Below, in pieces: positions 34,911 through 43,978 of a DNA stretch of 64,000 nt. Below the pieces are notes generated by a model, which saw nothing but the letters and a program-made list of their open reading frames with translations, was not told the origin of the DNA and ran no database searches. The DNA comes from Paracidovorax cattleyae (GTDB lineage: Bacteria > Pseudomonadota > Gammaproteobacteria > Burkholderiales > Burkholderiaceae_C). The position numbers were made by a program, and so were the translations under genes. The DNA lies in the NCBI RefSeq assembly GCF_900104515.1, contig NZ_FNJL01000005.1, forward strand, positions 124,001 to 188,000, in the 5' to 3' direction. Numbering within the stretch: position 1 is the first letter of the stretch; the number at the start of each line of letters is the position of its first letter.

Positions 34911-36374
34911 TCAGCCGCGGCGGCGTTCCAGCCCGGCCTGCTGGTAGTAGCGCAGCTTCTCCGCGTACATGGCCTGGTCGGCGCGGTGCACGGCCGCCTC
35001 GACCTGGTCGCCCGACACCGCGATGGCCGTCCCGATGGCCAGGCTGAGCGGGTTGCCCGGATAGAACTGGTTGTTGAGCTCCAGCAGCGATGCGATCCGG
35101 TCGGTGACGGCCTGCGCGCCGCGCTCGTCGCAGGCCGGCAGCAGCAGGGCGAATTCGTCGCCGCCGATGCGCGCGGCGCAGTCCGGGGAATCCACCGCCT
35201 TGAGGAGCACCTCGCCCACCCGGCGCAGCAACGCATCGCCCGCCGCGTGGCCGTACTCGTCGTTGATGGTCTTCAGCCCGTTCAGGTCCAGTACCACCAC
35301 GGCCACCGGCCAGGGGCCCTTGCGGACGAGCCGGTTCAGCTCCTCCATGTAGAAGGCGCGGTTGCGCAGCTGGGTGAGCACATCGTGCTTGCCCAGGTAC
35401 TCCAGATAGGCCTCCGCCTTCTTGCGGGCCGTGATGTCCACCAGGGACAGCAGCACCATGGACCAGTCGTGCCTGCGCTCGTCCAGCACCGCGAACTGCA
35501 TGTGGATGTACACCGGCTCGCCGGAGAGGCTGTAGTTCACGACCTCGCGCTGCTGCACCAGCCGCCCCTCCCACAGGTCGAGCAGTTGCTCGGCGAACGA
35601 CTCGGCCATCTCGCCGCGGAACACCTTGCCGATCTGCTGGAGCAACTGCTCCTTGCTGTCGGCCCCGAACATCTCCAGCGTCTGCTGGTTCACGTCGATG
35701 ACGCGGATCTCCTGCATGCAGCGCGTGACGAACTCCGGATGCACCTTCAGGAAGGTCTTGAAATCGCGGATCCCCTGTGCACGCACGTCGTCGAGCAGGC
35801 GCTTGACGGAGCTGAAATCCTCGACCCACAAAGACACCGGCGAATGCTCGAACAGGCCGCGCGCATACTGCTCGCTGCCCAGCAGCGCCGAGCCGGCACG
35901 GATCTGCTCGGTGTTGTCTTCCAGCGAGATCAGCACGCGGTCCCAGCGGTCCTCATGGCCCGGCAGGATGCGGCCGCGGATATGCACGTCGAGACGGCGG
36001 CCGTCGAGCGCATAGTTGACCGTCTGGTTGGAGAACTCCAGCGAGCCGGCCCACAGCTGCCGCAGCTCGGAGATCGCCTGTTCGAACATGTCTCCCCGGA
36101 AAACCCGGTCCAGCGAAGCCAGCAGCGTGGCCTGGTCGGGTGCCGCGAACAGTTCCAGGGTGCGCCGGTTCACCTTCAGCACCTTCAGGCACACGCCGTA
36201 CTGCTGCATGCGCGCACGGTCCGCACGCACATGGGCCTCGGCATCCACCACGCCTTCGCTGCGCCATCCGTCGAGCAGCGACTTCAATGCGCTGAAATCC
36301 TCCAGCCACAGCGAAACCGGGGCCAGGTCGAACATGTGTTCGAAATCATTGTCCGACGAAGGAGAAAAGCTCAT
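34911..36374 (-). CDS. diguanylate cyclase with two PAS-like sensor domains
   Basis: This 487-residue soluble protein makes cyclic di-GMP. The C-terminal GGDEF domain has an intact active site, RIGGDEFALLL with GGDEF at 404-408, and no obvious RxxD inhibitory site. Upstream are two repeated PAS-like modules that both begin with PVSLWxEDFS (near residues 18 and 185) and share LLDxxRxxG, pointing to an internal duplication. There is no TM segment or signal peptide. The ATG at 36374 has a well-placed GGAG. Signal and output are unknown. Confidence 0.92.
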   Translation of the reverse strand: MSFSPSSDNDFEHMFDLAPVSLWLEDFSALKSLLDGWRSEGVVDAEAHVRADRARMQQYGVCLKVLKVNRRTLELFAAPDQATLLASLDRVFRGDMFEQAISELRQLWAGSLEFSNQTVNYALDGRRLDVHIRGRILPGHEDRWDRVLISLEDNTEQIRAGSALLGSEQYARGLFEHSPVSLWVEDFSSVKRLLDDVRAQGIRDFKTFLKVHPEFVTRCMQEIRVIDVNQQTLEMFGADSKEQLLQQIGKVFRGEMAESFAEQLLDLWEGRLVQQREVVNYSLSGEPVYIHMQFAVLDERRHDWSMVLLSLVDITARKKAEAYLEYLGKHDVLTQLRNRAFYMEELNRLVRKGPWPVAVVVLDLNGLKTINDEYGHAAGDALLRRVGEVLLKAVDSPDCAARIGGDEFALLLPACDERGAQAVTDRIASLLELNNQFYPGNPLSLAIGTAIAVSGDQVEAAVHRADQAMYAEKLRYYQQAGLERRRG

Positions 36375-36491
36375 TTCCGGAATACTCCGTGCATACGGGC
36401 GGGGGGCATCCATGCCGGTGCGGCCCGGCCCTGGGGGGATGGATTATCTGCCGCGTCCACACGCCGGCAGCCCCGTGCCGCGGCATGGACG

Positions 36492-36517
36492 AAAAAAAGC
36501 CAGCCTCCAGGGCTGGC
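36492..36517 (-). terminator. intrinsic terminator of the DEAD-box helicase gene
   Basis: On the minus strand GCCAGCC and GGCTGGC form a 7-bp stem with a five-base loop followed by seven T residues. Confidence 0.88.
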
Positions 36518-36536
36518 CTTCTTGTTCACGCAGTGA

Positions 36537-38384
36537 TCAACGCGCCGGACGGGCCGGACGCTTGCGCGCATCGTGCGGTGCAAACGACGGCTTGCCGCCA
36601 CCCGCTCCGGGCTTGGCGAAGGCCGGCTTGCGGGGTGCGAAATCACCACCACGGCTTCCGCCCTCGCCGCGGCCGCCACCGAAGCCGCCACGTGCCGGCT
36701 CGCCGAAGCCCTGCTTGCGGCCATAGCCATCGCCGTCGCGGCGCGAACCGAAGCCGCGCTGGTCTTCACGGGGTGCGAAACCGCGCTGGTCATCGCGCGG
36801 AGCGAAGCCCCGGGCGTCGTCGCGGCCACGGCCATGGCGATCGCCGAAACCACCGCGGCCGCCGCCACCGTTCGGACGGCGATCACGGAAACCGCCACTG
36901 CCTTCGCGGCCGCGGCCGCCGAATTCCGGACGGGCTTGCGGCGCGCGCTGCTGCGGCTCCAGACCGGCGATCACGTCGGTCTTGAACTGCTGTCGGCTGT
37001 AGCCTTCGATGTCGAAGATCTTGCGGCGGTCGCGGAACTCGGCGAACGTAACGGCCAAACCGTCGCGGCCGGCACGGCCCGTGCGGCCGATGCGGTGCGT
37101 GTAATCCTCGGCCTTCATCGGCAGGCCGAAGTTGAAGACGTGGGTGATCGTGGGCACGTCGATGCCGCGGGCCGCCACGTCGGTGGCAACCAGGATCTGC
37201 ACCTGGCCGTTGCGCAGCGCCATCAGGCGGCGGTTGCGCAGGCCCTGGCTCAGTGCGCCGTGCAGCGCCACGGCCGAGAAGCCTTCCTGCTGCAGGTCGT
37301 TGGCGAGGCCGTCACATTCCACCTGGGTGCTGGCGAACACGATGGCCTGGTTGATGGTGGTGTCACGCAGCCAGTGGTCCAGCAGCTTGCGCTTGTGCTG
37401 GGCGTTGTCGGCCCAGAAAAGCGTCTGCTTGATGTTGGCGTGCTTTTCCTGCGGGGAATCGATCTGCACCTTCTTCACCGAGGTGCCGCCGTCGTGCATG
37501 ACGCGCATCGCCAGTTGCTGGATGCGGGGCGCGAAGGTCGCGCTGAACATCATGGTCTGCTTGCGCTGGCTGGTCAGCTCGTTGATTTCCGCGAGATCGT
37601 CGGAGAAGCCGAGGTCGAGCATGCGGTCGGCCTCGTCCACCACCAGGAACTGCACCTGGTCGAGCTTGATCTGCATCGAGCGCTGCAGGTCCAGCAGGCG
37701 GCCGGGCGTCGCCACCACGAGGTCGGCGTTCTGCAGCTTGGCGATCTGCAGCTGGTAGGGGATGCCACCCACCACGTTGGCCACGCGCAGGCCGCGGCAA
37801 TGGCGCACGAGCTCGATCGCGTCGTGGGCCACCTGCTGGGCGAGTTCGCGGGTGGGGCACAGGATGAGCGCGCCGGGGGTCGCTGCCTTGAAGTGGCGCG
37901 GGTTGGTCGGGTCCTTGCGCTTGGCGCGCTTCGGAGCGGTCTCGCCGCGGGCGAGGGCTTCGGCCGCAGCAGCTTCGTATTCCGCACGGGCAGCCGCCTG
38001 CGCAGCGGCCTGCTGGCCGATCAGCGTATGCAGCACGGGCAGCAGGAACGCCGCCGTCTTGCCGCTGCCGGTCTGGCTGGAAACCATCAGGTCGATGAAC
38101 TTGCCCGCGTCGGCGCCGGCACCCATGGCCAGGGGAATGGCACGCTCCTGCACGCCGGTGGGCTGGGTGTAGCCCAGGTCGGCGACGGCCTGCACGAGTT
38201 CGGGGGCCAGGCCCAGCTCGACGAAACCGTTGGGCACTGCCACGGTGTCAGCTGCGACGGCTTCGGGAGCCACGGCGGTGGTGTCTGCAGCCAGGGCCAC
38301 AGGCGTAGCGGTGGCTTCCGTTTCGGCCACGAAAGAGGTATCTGCAGGCGCGAAAGCGCCTTGCACTTGCAAAGTGTCGGTCAT
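36537..38384 (-). CDS. DEAD-box RNA helicase (RhlE-like) with an RGG-type tail
   Basis: This 615-residue protein unwinds RNA, in ribosome assembly or cold adaptation. Helicase motifs in order are the Q motif region GYTQPTGVQERAIPL, Walker A SSQTGSGKT, CPTRELAQQ, VDEADRMLD, SATF, ATDVAARGID and HRIGRTGRAGR. An Ala/Lys-rich insertion of about 35 residues sits between motifs I and Ia. The C-terminal 130 residues are a Gly/Arg/Asp-rich, repetitive tail (repeats of RGFAPRxDQ), typical of RNA-binding tails. The N-terminal 50 residues are an Ala/Thr/Val-rich linker. The leader contains two strong hairpins. ATG at 38384 was chosen over a GTG at 38399. Confidence 0.93.
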   Translation of the reverse strand: MTDTLQVQGAFAPADTSFVAETEATATPVALAADTTAVAPEAVAADTVAVPNGFVELGLAPELVQAVADLGYTQPTGVQERAIPLAMGAGADAGKFIDLMVSSQTGSGKTAAFLLPVLHTLIGQQAAAQAAARAEYEAAAAEALARGETAPKRAKRKDPTNPRHFKAATPGALILCPTRELAQQVAHDAIELVRHCRGLRVANVVGGIPYQLQIAKLQNADLVVATPGRLLDLQRSMQIKLDQVQFLVVDEADRMLDLGFSDDLAEINELTSQRKQTMMFSATFAPRIQQLAMRVMHDGGTSVKKVQIDSPQEKHANIKQTLFWADNAQHKRKLLDHWLRDTTINQAIVFASTQVECDGLANDLQQEGFSAVALHGALSQGLRNRRLMALRNGQVQILVATDVAARGIDVPTITHVFNFGLPMKAEDYTHRIGRTGRAGRDGLAVTFAEFRDRRKIFDIEGYSRQQFKTDVIAGLEPQQRAPQARPEFGGRGREGSGGFRDRRPNGGGGRGGFGDRHGRGRDDARGFAPRDDQRGFAPREDQRGFGSRRDGDGYGRKQGFGEPARGGFGGGRGEGGSRGGDFAPRKPAFAKPGAGGGKPSFAPHDARKRPARPAR

Positions 38385-38410
38385 GTCTATGTTTCTCACA
38401 CGAAGACGAA

Positions 38411-38430
38411 CGCAGGCAAAGAGGCCTGCG
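38411..38430 (-). other. leader hairpin 2 of the helicase mRNA
   Basis: CGCAGGC (38411-38417) and GCCTGCG (38424-38430) pair perfectly over seven bases with a six-base loop. It lies 27-46 bases upstream of the helicase start and has no T-run, so it is a leader structure, not a terminator. Confidence 0.6.
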
Positions 38431-38435
38431 CGGGC

Positions 38436-38472
38436 TCCGTTAATGGTTAAAAAACATCAACCATTCAACGGA
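38436..38472 (-). other. leader hairpin 1 of the helicase mRNA (13-bp stem)
   Basis: Bases 38436-38448 pair with 38459-38472 in a 13-bp stem broken only by one bulged base (38466), around a ten-base loop with six T residues on the minus strand. It is unusually long and A+T-containing for this genome, which argues for selection. Confidence 0.65.
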
Positions 38473-38739
38473 ACCTGCACCCGTGGTGGCGGGGCTGGTG
38501 AGCATTGGTGCGGAAGATCATGCAGCGTTTCTGGAGAGATTCGCTGCCGTCCGCGGCCCGGTGTGAAAGGGAGATGCGCAAAGTTGCGCGAATCGATAAA
38601 GGCCGGCCATCATCTGGTCCGGTGTTTCCGCGCAAGCTTGCCATTGTCGCACGGTTCGGGTTTTCCCGCAAACCCCGAATGCCTGCGCATGGATGAGGGT
38701 CAAAGCCCCGCCATGTACCGGCCACCGGCCGACGCCCCT

Positions 38740-39321
38740 TCAGGGCACCAGCAGGTGCTTGCGGTAATGCGCCAGTTCCTCGATGGATTCATGCACATCG
38801 GCCAGCGCAGTGTGCTTCTGCGCCTTCTTGAAGCTGGCGTACACCTCGGGCTTCCAGCGACGGGACAGCTCCTTGAGGGTACTCACGTCCACATTGCGGT
38901 AGTGGAAGAACGCCTCCAGCTTCGGCATGTAGCGCACGAGGAAACGCCGGTCCTGGCCGATGCTGTTGCCGCACAGGGGTGCCACGCCCTTGCGCACATA
39001 GCGCACGAGAAACTCCAGGATGGCCTGCTCGGCTTCGGCTTCCGTGACCGTGGAGGCCCGCACCTTCTCGATGAGACCGCTGCGTCCGTGCGTGCCCTTG
39101 TTCCAGGCATCCATGCCGTTGAGCAGGGCGTCGGACTGGTGGATGGCGAACACCGGCCCCTCGACCCGCGGCTTCAGCTCCGGGCCGGTCACCACGACCG
39201 CGATCTCCAGCAGGCGGTCCTTCTCGGGATCGAGCCCCGTCATCTCGCAGTCGAGCCAGACGAAATTCAGGTCGGATTTGGGAAGGACGGGAGGGGCGGA
39301 GACGGGTGCGATATCGGACAT
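38740..39321 (-). CDS. orn: oligoribonuclease
   Basis: Orn degrades RNA oligonucleotides of two to five bases, including pGpG from cyclic di-GMP turnover, to mononucleotides. The 193-residue protein is a DEDDh exonuclease: [14 protein letters not shown] holds the first Asp and Glu, [11 protein letters not shown] the second Asp, and HTALADV the His and last Asp. Length and motifs are normal. It is essential or nearly so in many proteobacteria. The gene is divergent from an M48 protease gene and upstream of the helicase on the same strand. Confidence 0.96.
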   Translation of the reverse strand: MSDIAPVSAPPVLPKSDLNFVWLDCEMTGLDPEKDRLLEIAVVVTGPELKPRVEGPVFAIHQSDALLNGMDAWNKGTHGRSGLIEKVRASTVTEAEAEQAILEFLVRYVRKGVAPLCGNSIGQDRRFLVRYMPKLEAFFHYRNVDVSTLKELSRRWKPEVYASFKKAQKHTALADVHESIEELAHYRKHLLVP

Positions 39322-39396
39322 GGCACGGATTGTCTCCCAATGCGGAGCGTCCCTGCCGCCCCGATGCCGCCCCGCGAAGCCCTAAACTCCCGGTAC

Positions 39397-40725
39397 ATGC
39401 CCTCCGCTCCCGATACCGCCCCCTACTTCACCACACCCGCCGGCCTGCTGACCGCAGCCTTCGCCCTGCTGCTGGCCGCCGGCCTGCTGGTGCGCTTCTG
39501 GCTGGCGTCCCGGCAGATCCGGCACGTCGCGCGCCACCGCGGCGCCGTCCCGGAGCCATTCGCCGGACGCATCCCCCTCGCGGCCCACCAGAAGGCGGCG
39601 GACTACACCATCGCCAAGGCGCGCCTGGGCCTGCTGGAGACGGCGCTGGGCGCCGCCGTGCTGCTGGGCTGGACGCTGCTGGGCGGGCTGGACGCTCTCA
39701 ACCAGGCGCTGCGGTCCCTGCCGGGCGGCGGCATGGCGCAGCAGATCGCCTTGCTGGCGGCGTTCGCGCTGGCGAGCGGGCTCATCGACCTGCCCCTCGC
39801 GGCCTACCAGACCTTCGTGCTCGAAGAGCGTTTCGGCTTCAACAAGACCACGCCGCGCCTCTGGCTCAAGGACCTGGCGCGGTCCACGCTGATGGGTGCC
39901 GCGATCGGGCTTCCGCTGGCCGCCCTGATTCTCTGGCTCATGGGCGCGGCGGGCGCGCTCTGGTGGCTCTGGGCATGGGCCGCCTGGACGGCGTTCAGCC
40001 TGGTGCTCATGGTGGTGTACCCGCTCTTCATCGCGCCGCTCTACAACCGCTTCCAGCCCCTGGCGGACGAATCTCTCAAGGCCCGCGTCACGGCGCTCAT
40101 GCAGCGCTGCGGCTTCGCGGCCAAGGGCCTGTTCGTGATGGACGGCAGCCGCCGCAGCGCCCACGCCAACGCATATTTCACGGGCTTCGGGGCCGCCAAG
40201 CGGGTGGTGTTCTACGACACCCTGCTGCGCCAGCTGCAGCCGGGCGAGGTCGAGGCCGTGCTCGCCCACGAACTCGGCCACTTCAAGCACCGCCACATCG
40301 CCAGGCGCATGGCGGGCGTGTTCGCGATGGCGCTGCTCGGTTTCGCCCTGCTGGGCTGGCTTTCGGGGCAGACCTGGTTCTACGAAGGCCTGGGCGTGCA
40401 GCCCGCCGTCCTGCTTCCCGGCCAGCCCGCGGGCTCGGCCTCCAACGATGCGCTGGCGCTGCTGCTGTTCCTGCTGGCCACACCCGTGCTGACCTTCTTC
40501 GTCTCGCCGGTTTTCGCCCAGCTCTCGCGCCGCGACGAATTCGAGGCCGATGCCTATGCCATGGCGCAGGCCGAAGGCAGCGCGCTGGCCTCGGCGCTGC
40601 TCAAGCTCTACGAGGACAACGCCTCCACGCTCACCCCGGACCCGGTGTACGCGCGGTTCTACTACTCCCATCCGCCGGCCAGCGAACGGCTGGCGCGCAT
40701 GCCCCTTCCCCAGCCATCGACATGA
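39397..40725 (+). CDS. M48A-type membrane metalloprotease (Ste24/CAAX-like)
   Basis: This 442-residue protein has about seven TM segments and the zinc motif HELGH at His291-Glu292-His295, with the third ligand Glu383 in FEADAYAMA. The whole layout (for example, FVLEERFGFNKTTPRLW and APLYNRFQPL) matches Ste24-like M48A peptidases, which in bacteria handle membrane-protein quality control. Its stop overlaps the start of the pterin dehydratase gene (ATGA at 40722), giving translational coupling. A cleavage substrate cannot be inferred. Confidence 0.92.
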   Translation: MPSAPDTAPYFTTPAGLLTAAFALLLAAGLLVRFWLASRQIRHVARHRGAVPEPFAGRIPLAAHQKAADYTIAKARLGLLETALGAAVLLGWTLLGGLDALNQALRSLPGGGMAQQIALLAAFALASGLIDLPLAAYQTFVLEERFGFNKTTPRLWLKDLARSTLMGAAIGLPLAALILWLMGAAGALWWLWAWAAWTAFSLVLMVVYPLFIAPLYNRFQPLADESLKARVTALMQRCGFAAKGLFVMDGSRRSAHANAYFTGFGAAKRVVFYDTLLRQLQPGEVEAVLAHELGHFKHRHIARRMAGVFAMALLGFALLGWLSGQTWFYEGLGVQPAVLLPGQPAGSASNDALALLLFLLATPVLTFFVSPVFAQLSRRDEFEADAYAMAQAEGSALASALLKLYEDNASTLTPDPVYARFYYSHPPASERLARMPLPQPST

Positions 40726-41069
40726 CCTCTTCCATGCTCACCAAGAAAGACTGGTCCGCCCACGCACGCCGTGCGCTCAGCCCCACCGAGATCGTCACGC
40801 GCCTGGCGGACCTGCAGGGCTGGGCCCTGAGTGGCGACGGCGCCGCCGTCGCGATCGAGAAGACCTACCGCTTCGCGAACTACTACGAAACCATTTCGTT
40901 CGTGAACGCCGTCGCCTTCATCGCGAATGCACAGGACCACCACCCCGACCTGTCGGTGCACTACGACCGCTGCGTGGTCCGCCTGAACACCCACGACGTC
41001 AAGGGCATCTCCACCACCGACCTCGAATGCGCCGCGCGCTTCGACGCGCTGCTGGCGGCCTCCGAATGA
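40722..41069 (+). CDS. phhB: 4a-hydroxytetrahydrobiopterin dehydratase (PCD)
   Basis: PCD dehydrates 4a-hydroxytetrahydropterin, regenerating the cofactor used by phenylalanine hydroxylase. This 115-residue protein has the family motif HHPDLSVHYDRCVVRLNTHD, with catalytic His residues and the NTHDVKGIS segment. The first ATG overlaps the protease stop; an internal Met five codons on is another possible start. No phenylalanine hydroxylase gene is near. It is followed after 18 bp by rsgA, so protease, PCD and rsgA likely form one operon. Confidence 0.93.
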   Translation: MTSSMLTKKDWSAHARRALSPTEIVTRLADLQGWALSGDGAAVAIEKTYRFANYYETISFVNAVAFIANAQDHHPDLSVHYDRCVVRLNTHDVKGISTTDLECAARFDALLAASE

Positions 41070-41087
41070 CGGCCCGACCGGCAATCC

Positions 41088-42065
41088 ATGACTGAGCGCT
41101 CGGCCCCCCTCGAAGGCCTGGTCGTCGCCAGCCACGGCCGCCACTGCCTGGTCGAAAGCCCCGACGGGTCGCGGCGCATCTGCCATCCGCGCGGCAAGAA
41201 GAGCCAGGCGGTCGTCGGCGACCGCGTGCTCTGGCAGGCGCCTCCGCCCGGCCAGGGCGACGAAGGCACCATCGAGAAAGTGCTGGAGCGCCGCAACCTG
41301 TTTTACCGGCAGGACGAGATCCGCACCAAATCGTTCGCCGCCAACCTGGACCAGGTCCTGATCCTCATCGCCGCCGAGCCGGTGTTCTCCGAAAGCCAGC
41401 TCGCGCGGGCCCTGATCGCGGCAGAGGCCGAACGCATCGCCCCGGTCATCGCCCTCAACAAGAGCGACCTGGTGGAGCCCTTCGAACGGGCCTGGGCGCG
41501 GCTCTGGCCCTACCGGCACATGTGCGGCGACGGCGCCGGGCGGCACCATTACCAGGTGCTGCCGCTGTCGCTCACCCACTCGGCGGAGGTGGACCATGCC
41601 GCGCTGCGCGAGCAACTGCAGGGCAAGACCACGCTGGTGCTGGGCCCCTCCGGATCGGGCAAGAGCACGCTCATCAACCTGCTCGTGCCCCATGCATCGG
41701 CCGTCACGGGAGAGATCTCGCAGGCGCTCAATTCGGGCAGGCACACCACCACCACCACCACGTGGTACTGGGTGGACCCGCAGGAACGCACCACCGCCCT
41801 CATCGACTCCCCGGGCTTCCAGGAATTCGGGCTGCACCATATCGGCGCGGCCGACCTGCCCCGGCTCATGCCGGACATCGGCCAGCACGCGGGCGAGTGC
41901 CGCTTCTACAACTGCACCCATCTGCACGAACCCGGTTGCGCCGTCATGGCGCACGTGGACGAGCCCGATGCCTCGCCGGTTCCGGGTTCGGGCCGCATCG
42001 GCGCGAACCGCTACCAGATCTACCGGCAGCTCCACGAGGAACTGAGCACGCACCGCCACTGGTGA
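41088..42065 (+). CDS. rsgA: ribosome small-subunit-dependent GTPase RsgA
   Basis: RsgA matures the 30S subunit. The 325-residue protein has an N-terminal OB fold, a circularly permuted GTPase domain with NKSDL (G4) before GPSGSGKST (G1, residues 186-193) and DSPGF (G3), and a C-terminal zinc finger GECRFYNCTHLHEPGC. Length and motif order are those of the family. It is the last gene of the protease-PCD-rsgA unit and converges with the CobD-like gene. Confidence 0.96.
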   Translation: MTERSAPLEGLVVASHGRHCLVESPDGSRRICHPRGKKSQAVVGDRVLWQAPPPGQGDEGTIEKVLERRNLFYRQDEIRTKSFAANLDQVLILIAAEPVFSESQLARALIAAEAERIAPVIALNKSDLVEPFERAWARLWPYRHMCGDGAGRHHYQVLPLSLTHSAEVDHAALREQLQGKTTLVLGPSGSGKSTLINLLVPHASAVTGEISQALNSGRHTTTTTTWYWVDPQERTTALIDSPGFQEFGLHHIGAADLPRLMPDIGQHAGECRFYNCTHLHEPGCAVMAHVDEPDASPVPGSGRIGANRYQIYRQLHEELSTHRHW

Positions 42066-42100
42066 GCGGAGGGCCGGCGCCCCGGAGGAGCGCCGTGGCC

Positions 42101-43093
42101 TCAGCCGAGCAGGCGGGCCAGGGTGAGCAGGGCGAGCAGCAGCATCCACACCACGACCGAGCGCCACACCAGGCCCACCACGCCGCGCAGGTGGGCCACC
42201 TCCGGCTCCCGGCCCGGCGTGCTGTCGCCGCCGGCCGGGCCGGGCTCGGGCGCCAGGACGCCCTCGCCCAGCGCGTCCTGGCGCGCCTGCAGGACTTCGC
42301 CGCCGAGGCGCACGTTGATGGCGCCGGCAGTGGCCGCCAGGATCACGCCGTCGTTGTCGTTGGGAAAATGCTGCGCATGGAAGCGCCAGCCGTCGATGGC
42401 CTCCTCGAAGCTGCCCACCACGGCGAAACTGAGGGCCGTGAGGCGTGCAGGCAGCCAGTCCACCACCGTCCAGGCCTGGGCGGCTGCGCGCTGCAGCGGC
42501 TCGCTGCCGGGATGCACGAGGCTCGCCCCGCGGCCGCCCGTCTTCCAGTAGCGGGACACGAATTCCGCCAGCCGGTAGAACACCGCGCCCGCGGGACCGA
42601 GGCCCAGCGCCGCCAGGATGGAGAACCAGGCCAGCACCCCGAAGACGTGGCGGTGCGCCGCAATCACCGAATACTCGATCACGTGGCGCACGATCTCGCT
42701 GCGCGGCAGCAGGCCCACGTCCACCTGCTGCCAGGCAGCCAGGCGGGCCCGGGCAGCATCCTCATCGCGCTCTTCCAGCGCATCCCGGATGTTCGTGAAA
42801 TGGTGGCTGAACTGCCGGAAACCCAGCGTGAGATAGAGCACGGCAATGCTCCACACCACGGCGGCCGGCCATCCGATGGCCACCATCAGCAGCCAGTGCA
42901 CCCCCAGCACGGCCAGCGACGGCACGCACACCGCGAGGGTCCATGCCACCCAGCCATGGTGCGGCTTGCCCGCATCGAAATTGCGGCTCACGGAGAGCGC
43001 CCACGCGCGCACGCCGGCATGGATCGGGTTGCTGCGAGCCAGCGGGCGGGCCTGCTCGATCAGCAACGCCATCAGGATGGCAAAGAAGCTCAT
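42101..43093 (-). CDS. CobD/CbiB-family membrane protein
   Basis: This 330-residue protein has hydrophobic segments around residues 3-14, 50-90, 150-175 and at the C-terminus. It matches the CobD/CbiB family (adenosylcobinamide-phosphate synthase related) with FFAILMALLIEQARPL at the start and NDNDGVILAATAGAINVRLGG near residue 245. No cobalamin gene is near, and Burkholderiales carry this type outside cob operons, so its role may differ from CobD proper. ATG at 43093 gives the best start; an ATG at 43105 would add four residues. Confidence 0.8.
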   Translation of the reverse strand: MSFFAILMALLIEQARPLARSNPIHAGVRAWALSVSRNFDAGKPHHGWVAWTLAVCVPSLAVLGVHWLLMVAIGWPAAVVWSIAVLYLTLGFRQFSHHFTNIRDALEERDEDAARARLAAWQQVDVGLLPRSEIVRHVIEYSVIAAHRHVFGVLAWFSILAALGLGPAGAVFYRLAEFVSRYWKTGGRGASLVHPGSEPLQRAAAQAWTVVDWLPARLTALSFAVVGSFEEAIDGWRFHAQHFPNDNDGVILAATAGAINVRLGGEVLQARQDALGEGVLAPEPGPAGGDSTPGREPEVAHLRGVVGLVWRSVVVWMLLLALLTLARLLG

Positions 43094-43161
43094 GCCGGCA
43101 ATCATACTGGGCCGTAACCGCAGGAAACACTGAGGCCACCCCTCCCCGGCGCGTCGCCCGC

Positions 43162-43881
43162 TCAGGCCAGCAGGAAGCGGTAGAAATTGCGCAGCATGCC
43201 CGCCGTCGCACCCCAGATGAAGTGGGTCTTGCCCGTCGCCGGATCGGTGTAGGGCATGGAGAACCACTCGCGCCGGGCACCGCCGATGTCGAAGGCATGG
43301 CGCCGGTGGTTCGACGGGTCCATCAGGAAGGCCAGCGGCACCTCGAAGATATCGGCCACCTCATAAGGATTCGGCTCGAAGCTGCCTTCCGGACGGACCA
43401 GCGCGACCACGGGCGTGACGAGGAAGGCCGTGCCGGTGGCATAGACGGGCAAGGTGCCCAGCACCTCCGCCCTGCCGCTGTCGAGACCCACTTCTTCGCG
43501 CGCCTCGCGCAGCGCGGCGGCGGCGGCGTCCGCATCGCCCGGATCCACGCGCCCGCCCGGGAAGGCCACCTGCCCCGAATGGTTGGACAGGTGCGCGGTA
43601 CGCTCCGTCAGCAGCACGGTCGGCTCCTCGCGCAGCATGATCGCCAGCAGCACGGCCGCATCGCGCGGCGCACGGGCCGTCATGGCCCGCTCGCGCAGCA
43701 CGTCGGGCGTCCAGGACGGCGGCGCGGCAAAGCGCCGGCGCAGCGCCTCGGGCGTCCACGCGCCGGCCGGCACCGCAGGCAGGTGACCGTCCGTCCCCAG
43801 CACCGGAACCGTCCGGGGATCGAATCCTGGCAGGGCCGTCAACGGCCCGGAGGCGGCCGCGGAGGAAAGGGAAGAGGACAT
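43162..43881 (-). CDS. Nudix hydrolase (CoA pyrophosphatase-like)
   Basis: This 239-residue protein has a Nudix box, GRVDPGDADAAAAALREARE followed by EVGLD (GX5EX7REUXEEXGU pattern), preceded by LSNHSGQVAFPGG, which is characteristic of CoA pyrophosphatases (NudL/YeaB type). It would hydrolyse CoA or related nucleotide diphosphates. It lies between rplS and the CobD-like gene, beyond the ribosomal operon terminator, so it probably has its own promoter. Confidence 0.88.
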   Translation of the reverse strand: MSSSLSSAAASGPLTALPGFDPRTVPVLGTDGHLPAVPAGAWTPEALRRRFAAPPSWTPDVLRERAMTARAPRDAAVLLAIMLREEPTVLLTERTAHLSNHSGQVAFPGGRVDPGDADAAAAALREAREEVGLDSGRAEVLGTLPVYATGTAFLVTPVVALVRPEGSFEPNPYEVADIFEVPLAFLMDPSNHRRHAFDIGGARREWFSMPYTDPATGKTHFIWGATAGMLRNFYRFLLA

Positions 43882-43921
43882 GCGTCTGGGTTCCACGGAG
43901 AGACACCGCGCGGCGGCCATG

Positions 43922-43952
43922 AAAAAAGCCGCTACAGGACCCTGTAGCGGCT
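43922..43952 (-). terminator. intrinsic terminator after rplS
   Basis: On the minus strand a 12-bp inverted repeat (43941-43952 with 43927-43938) with a two- to four-base loop is followed by a run of T residues (A-run 43922-43927). It ends the rpsP-rimM-trmD-rplS operon. Confidence 0.92.
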
Positions 43953-43978
43953 TCGGATGCCAGAGCGGCAGCCCGGCC

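Larger units (their letters stand above)
38385..38739 (-). other. 355-bp leader/intergenic region between orn and the helicase gene
   Basis: No gene is seen here. The part next to the helicase gene holds two stem-loops (separately listed). The rest is moderately A+T-rich with no recognised riboswitch, so the helicase mRNA probably has a long 5' leader, as is common for cold-inducible helicase genes. No promoter could be pinned down. Confidence 0.5.
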
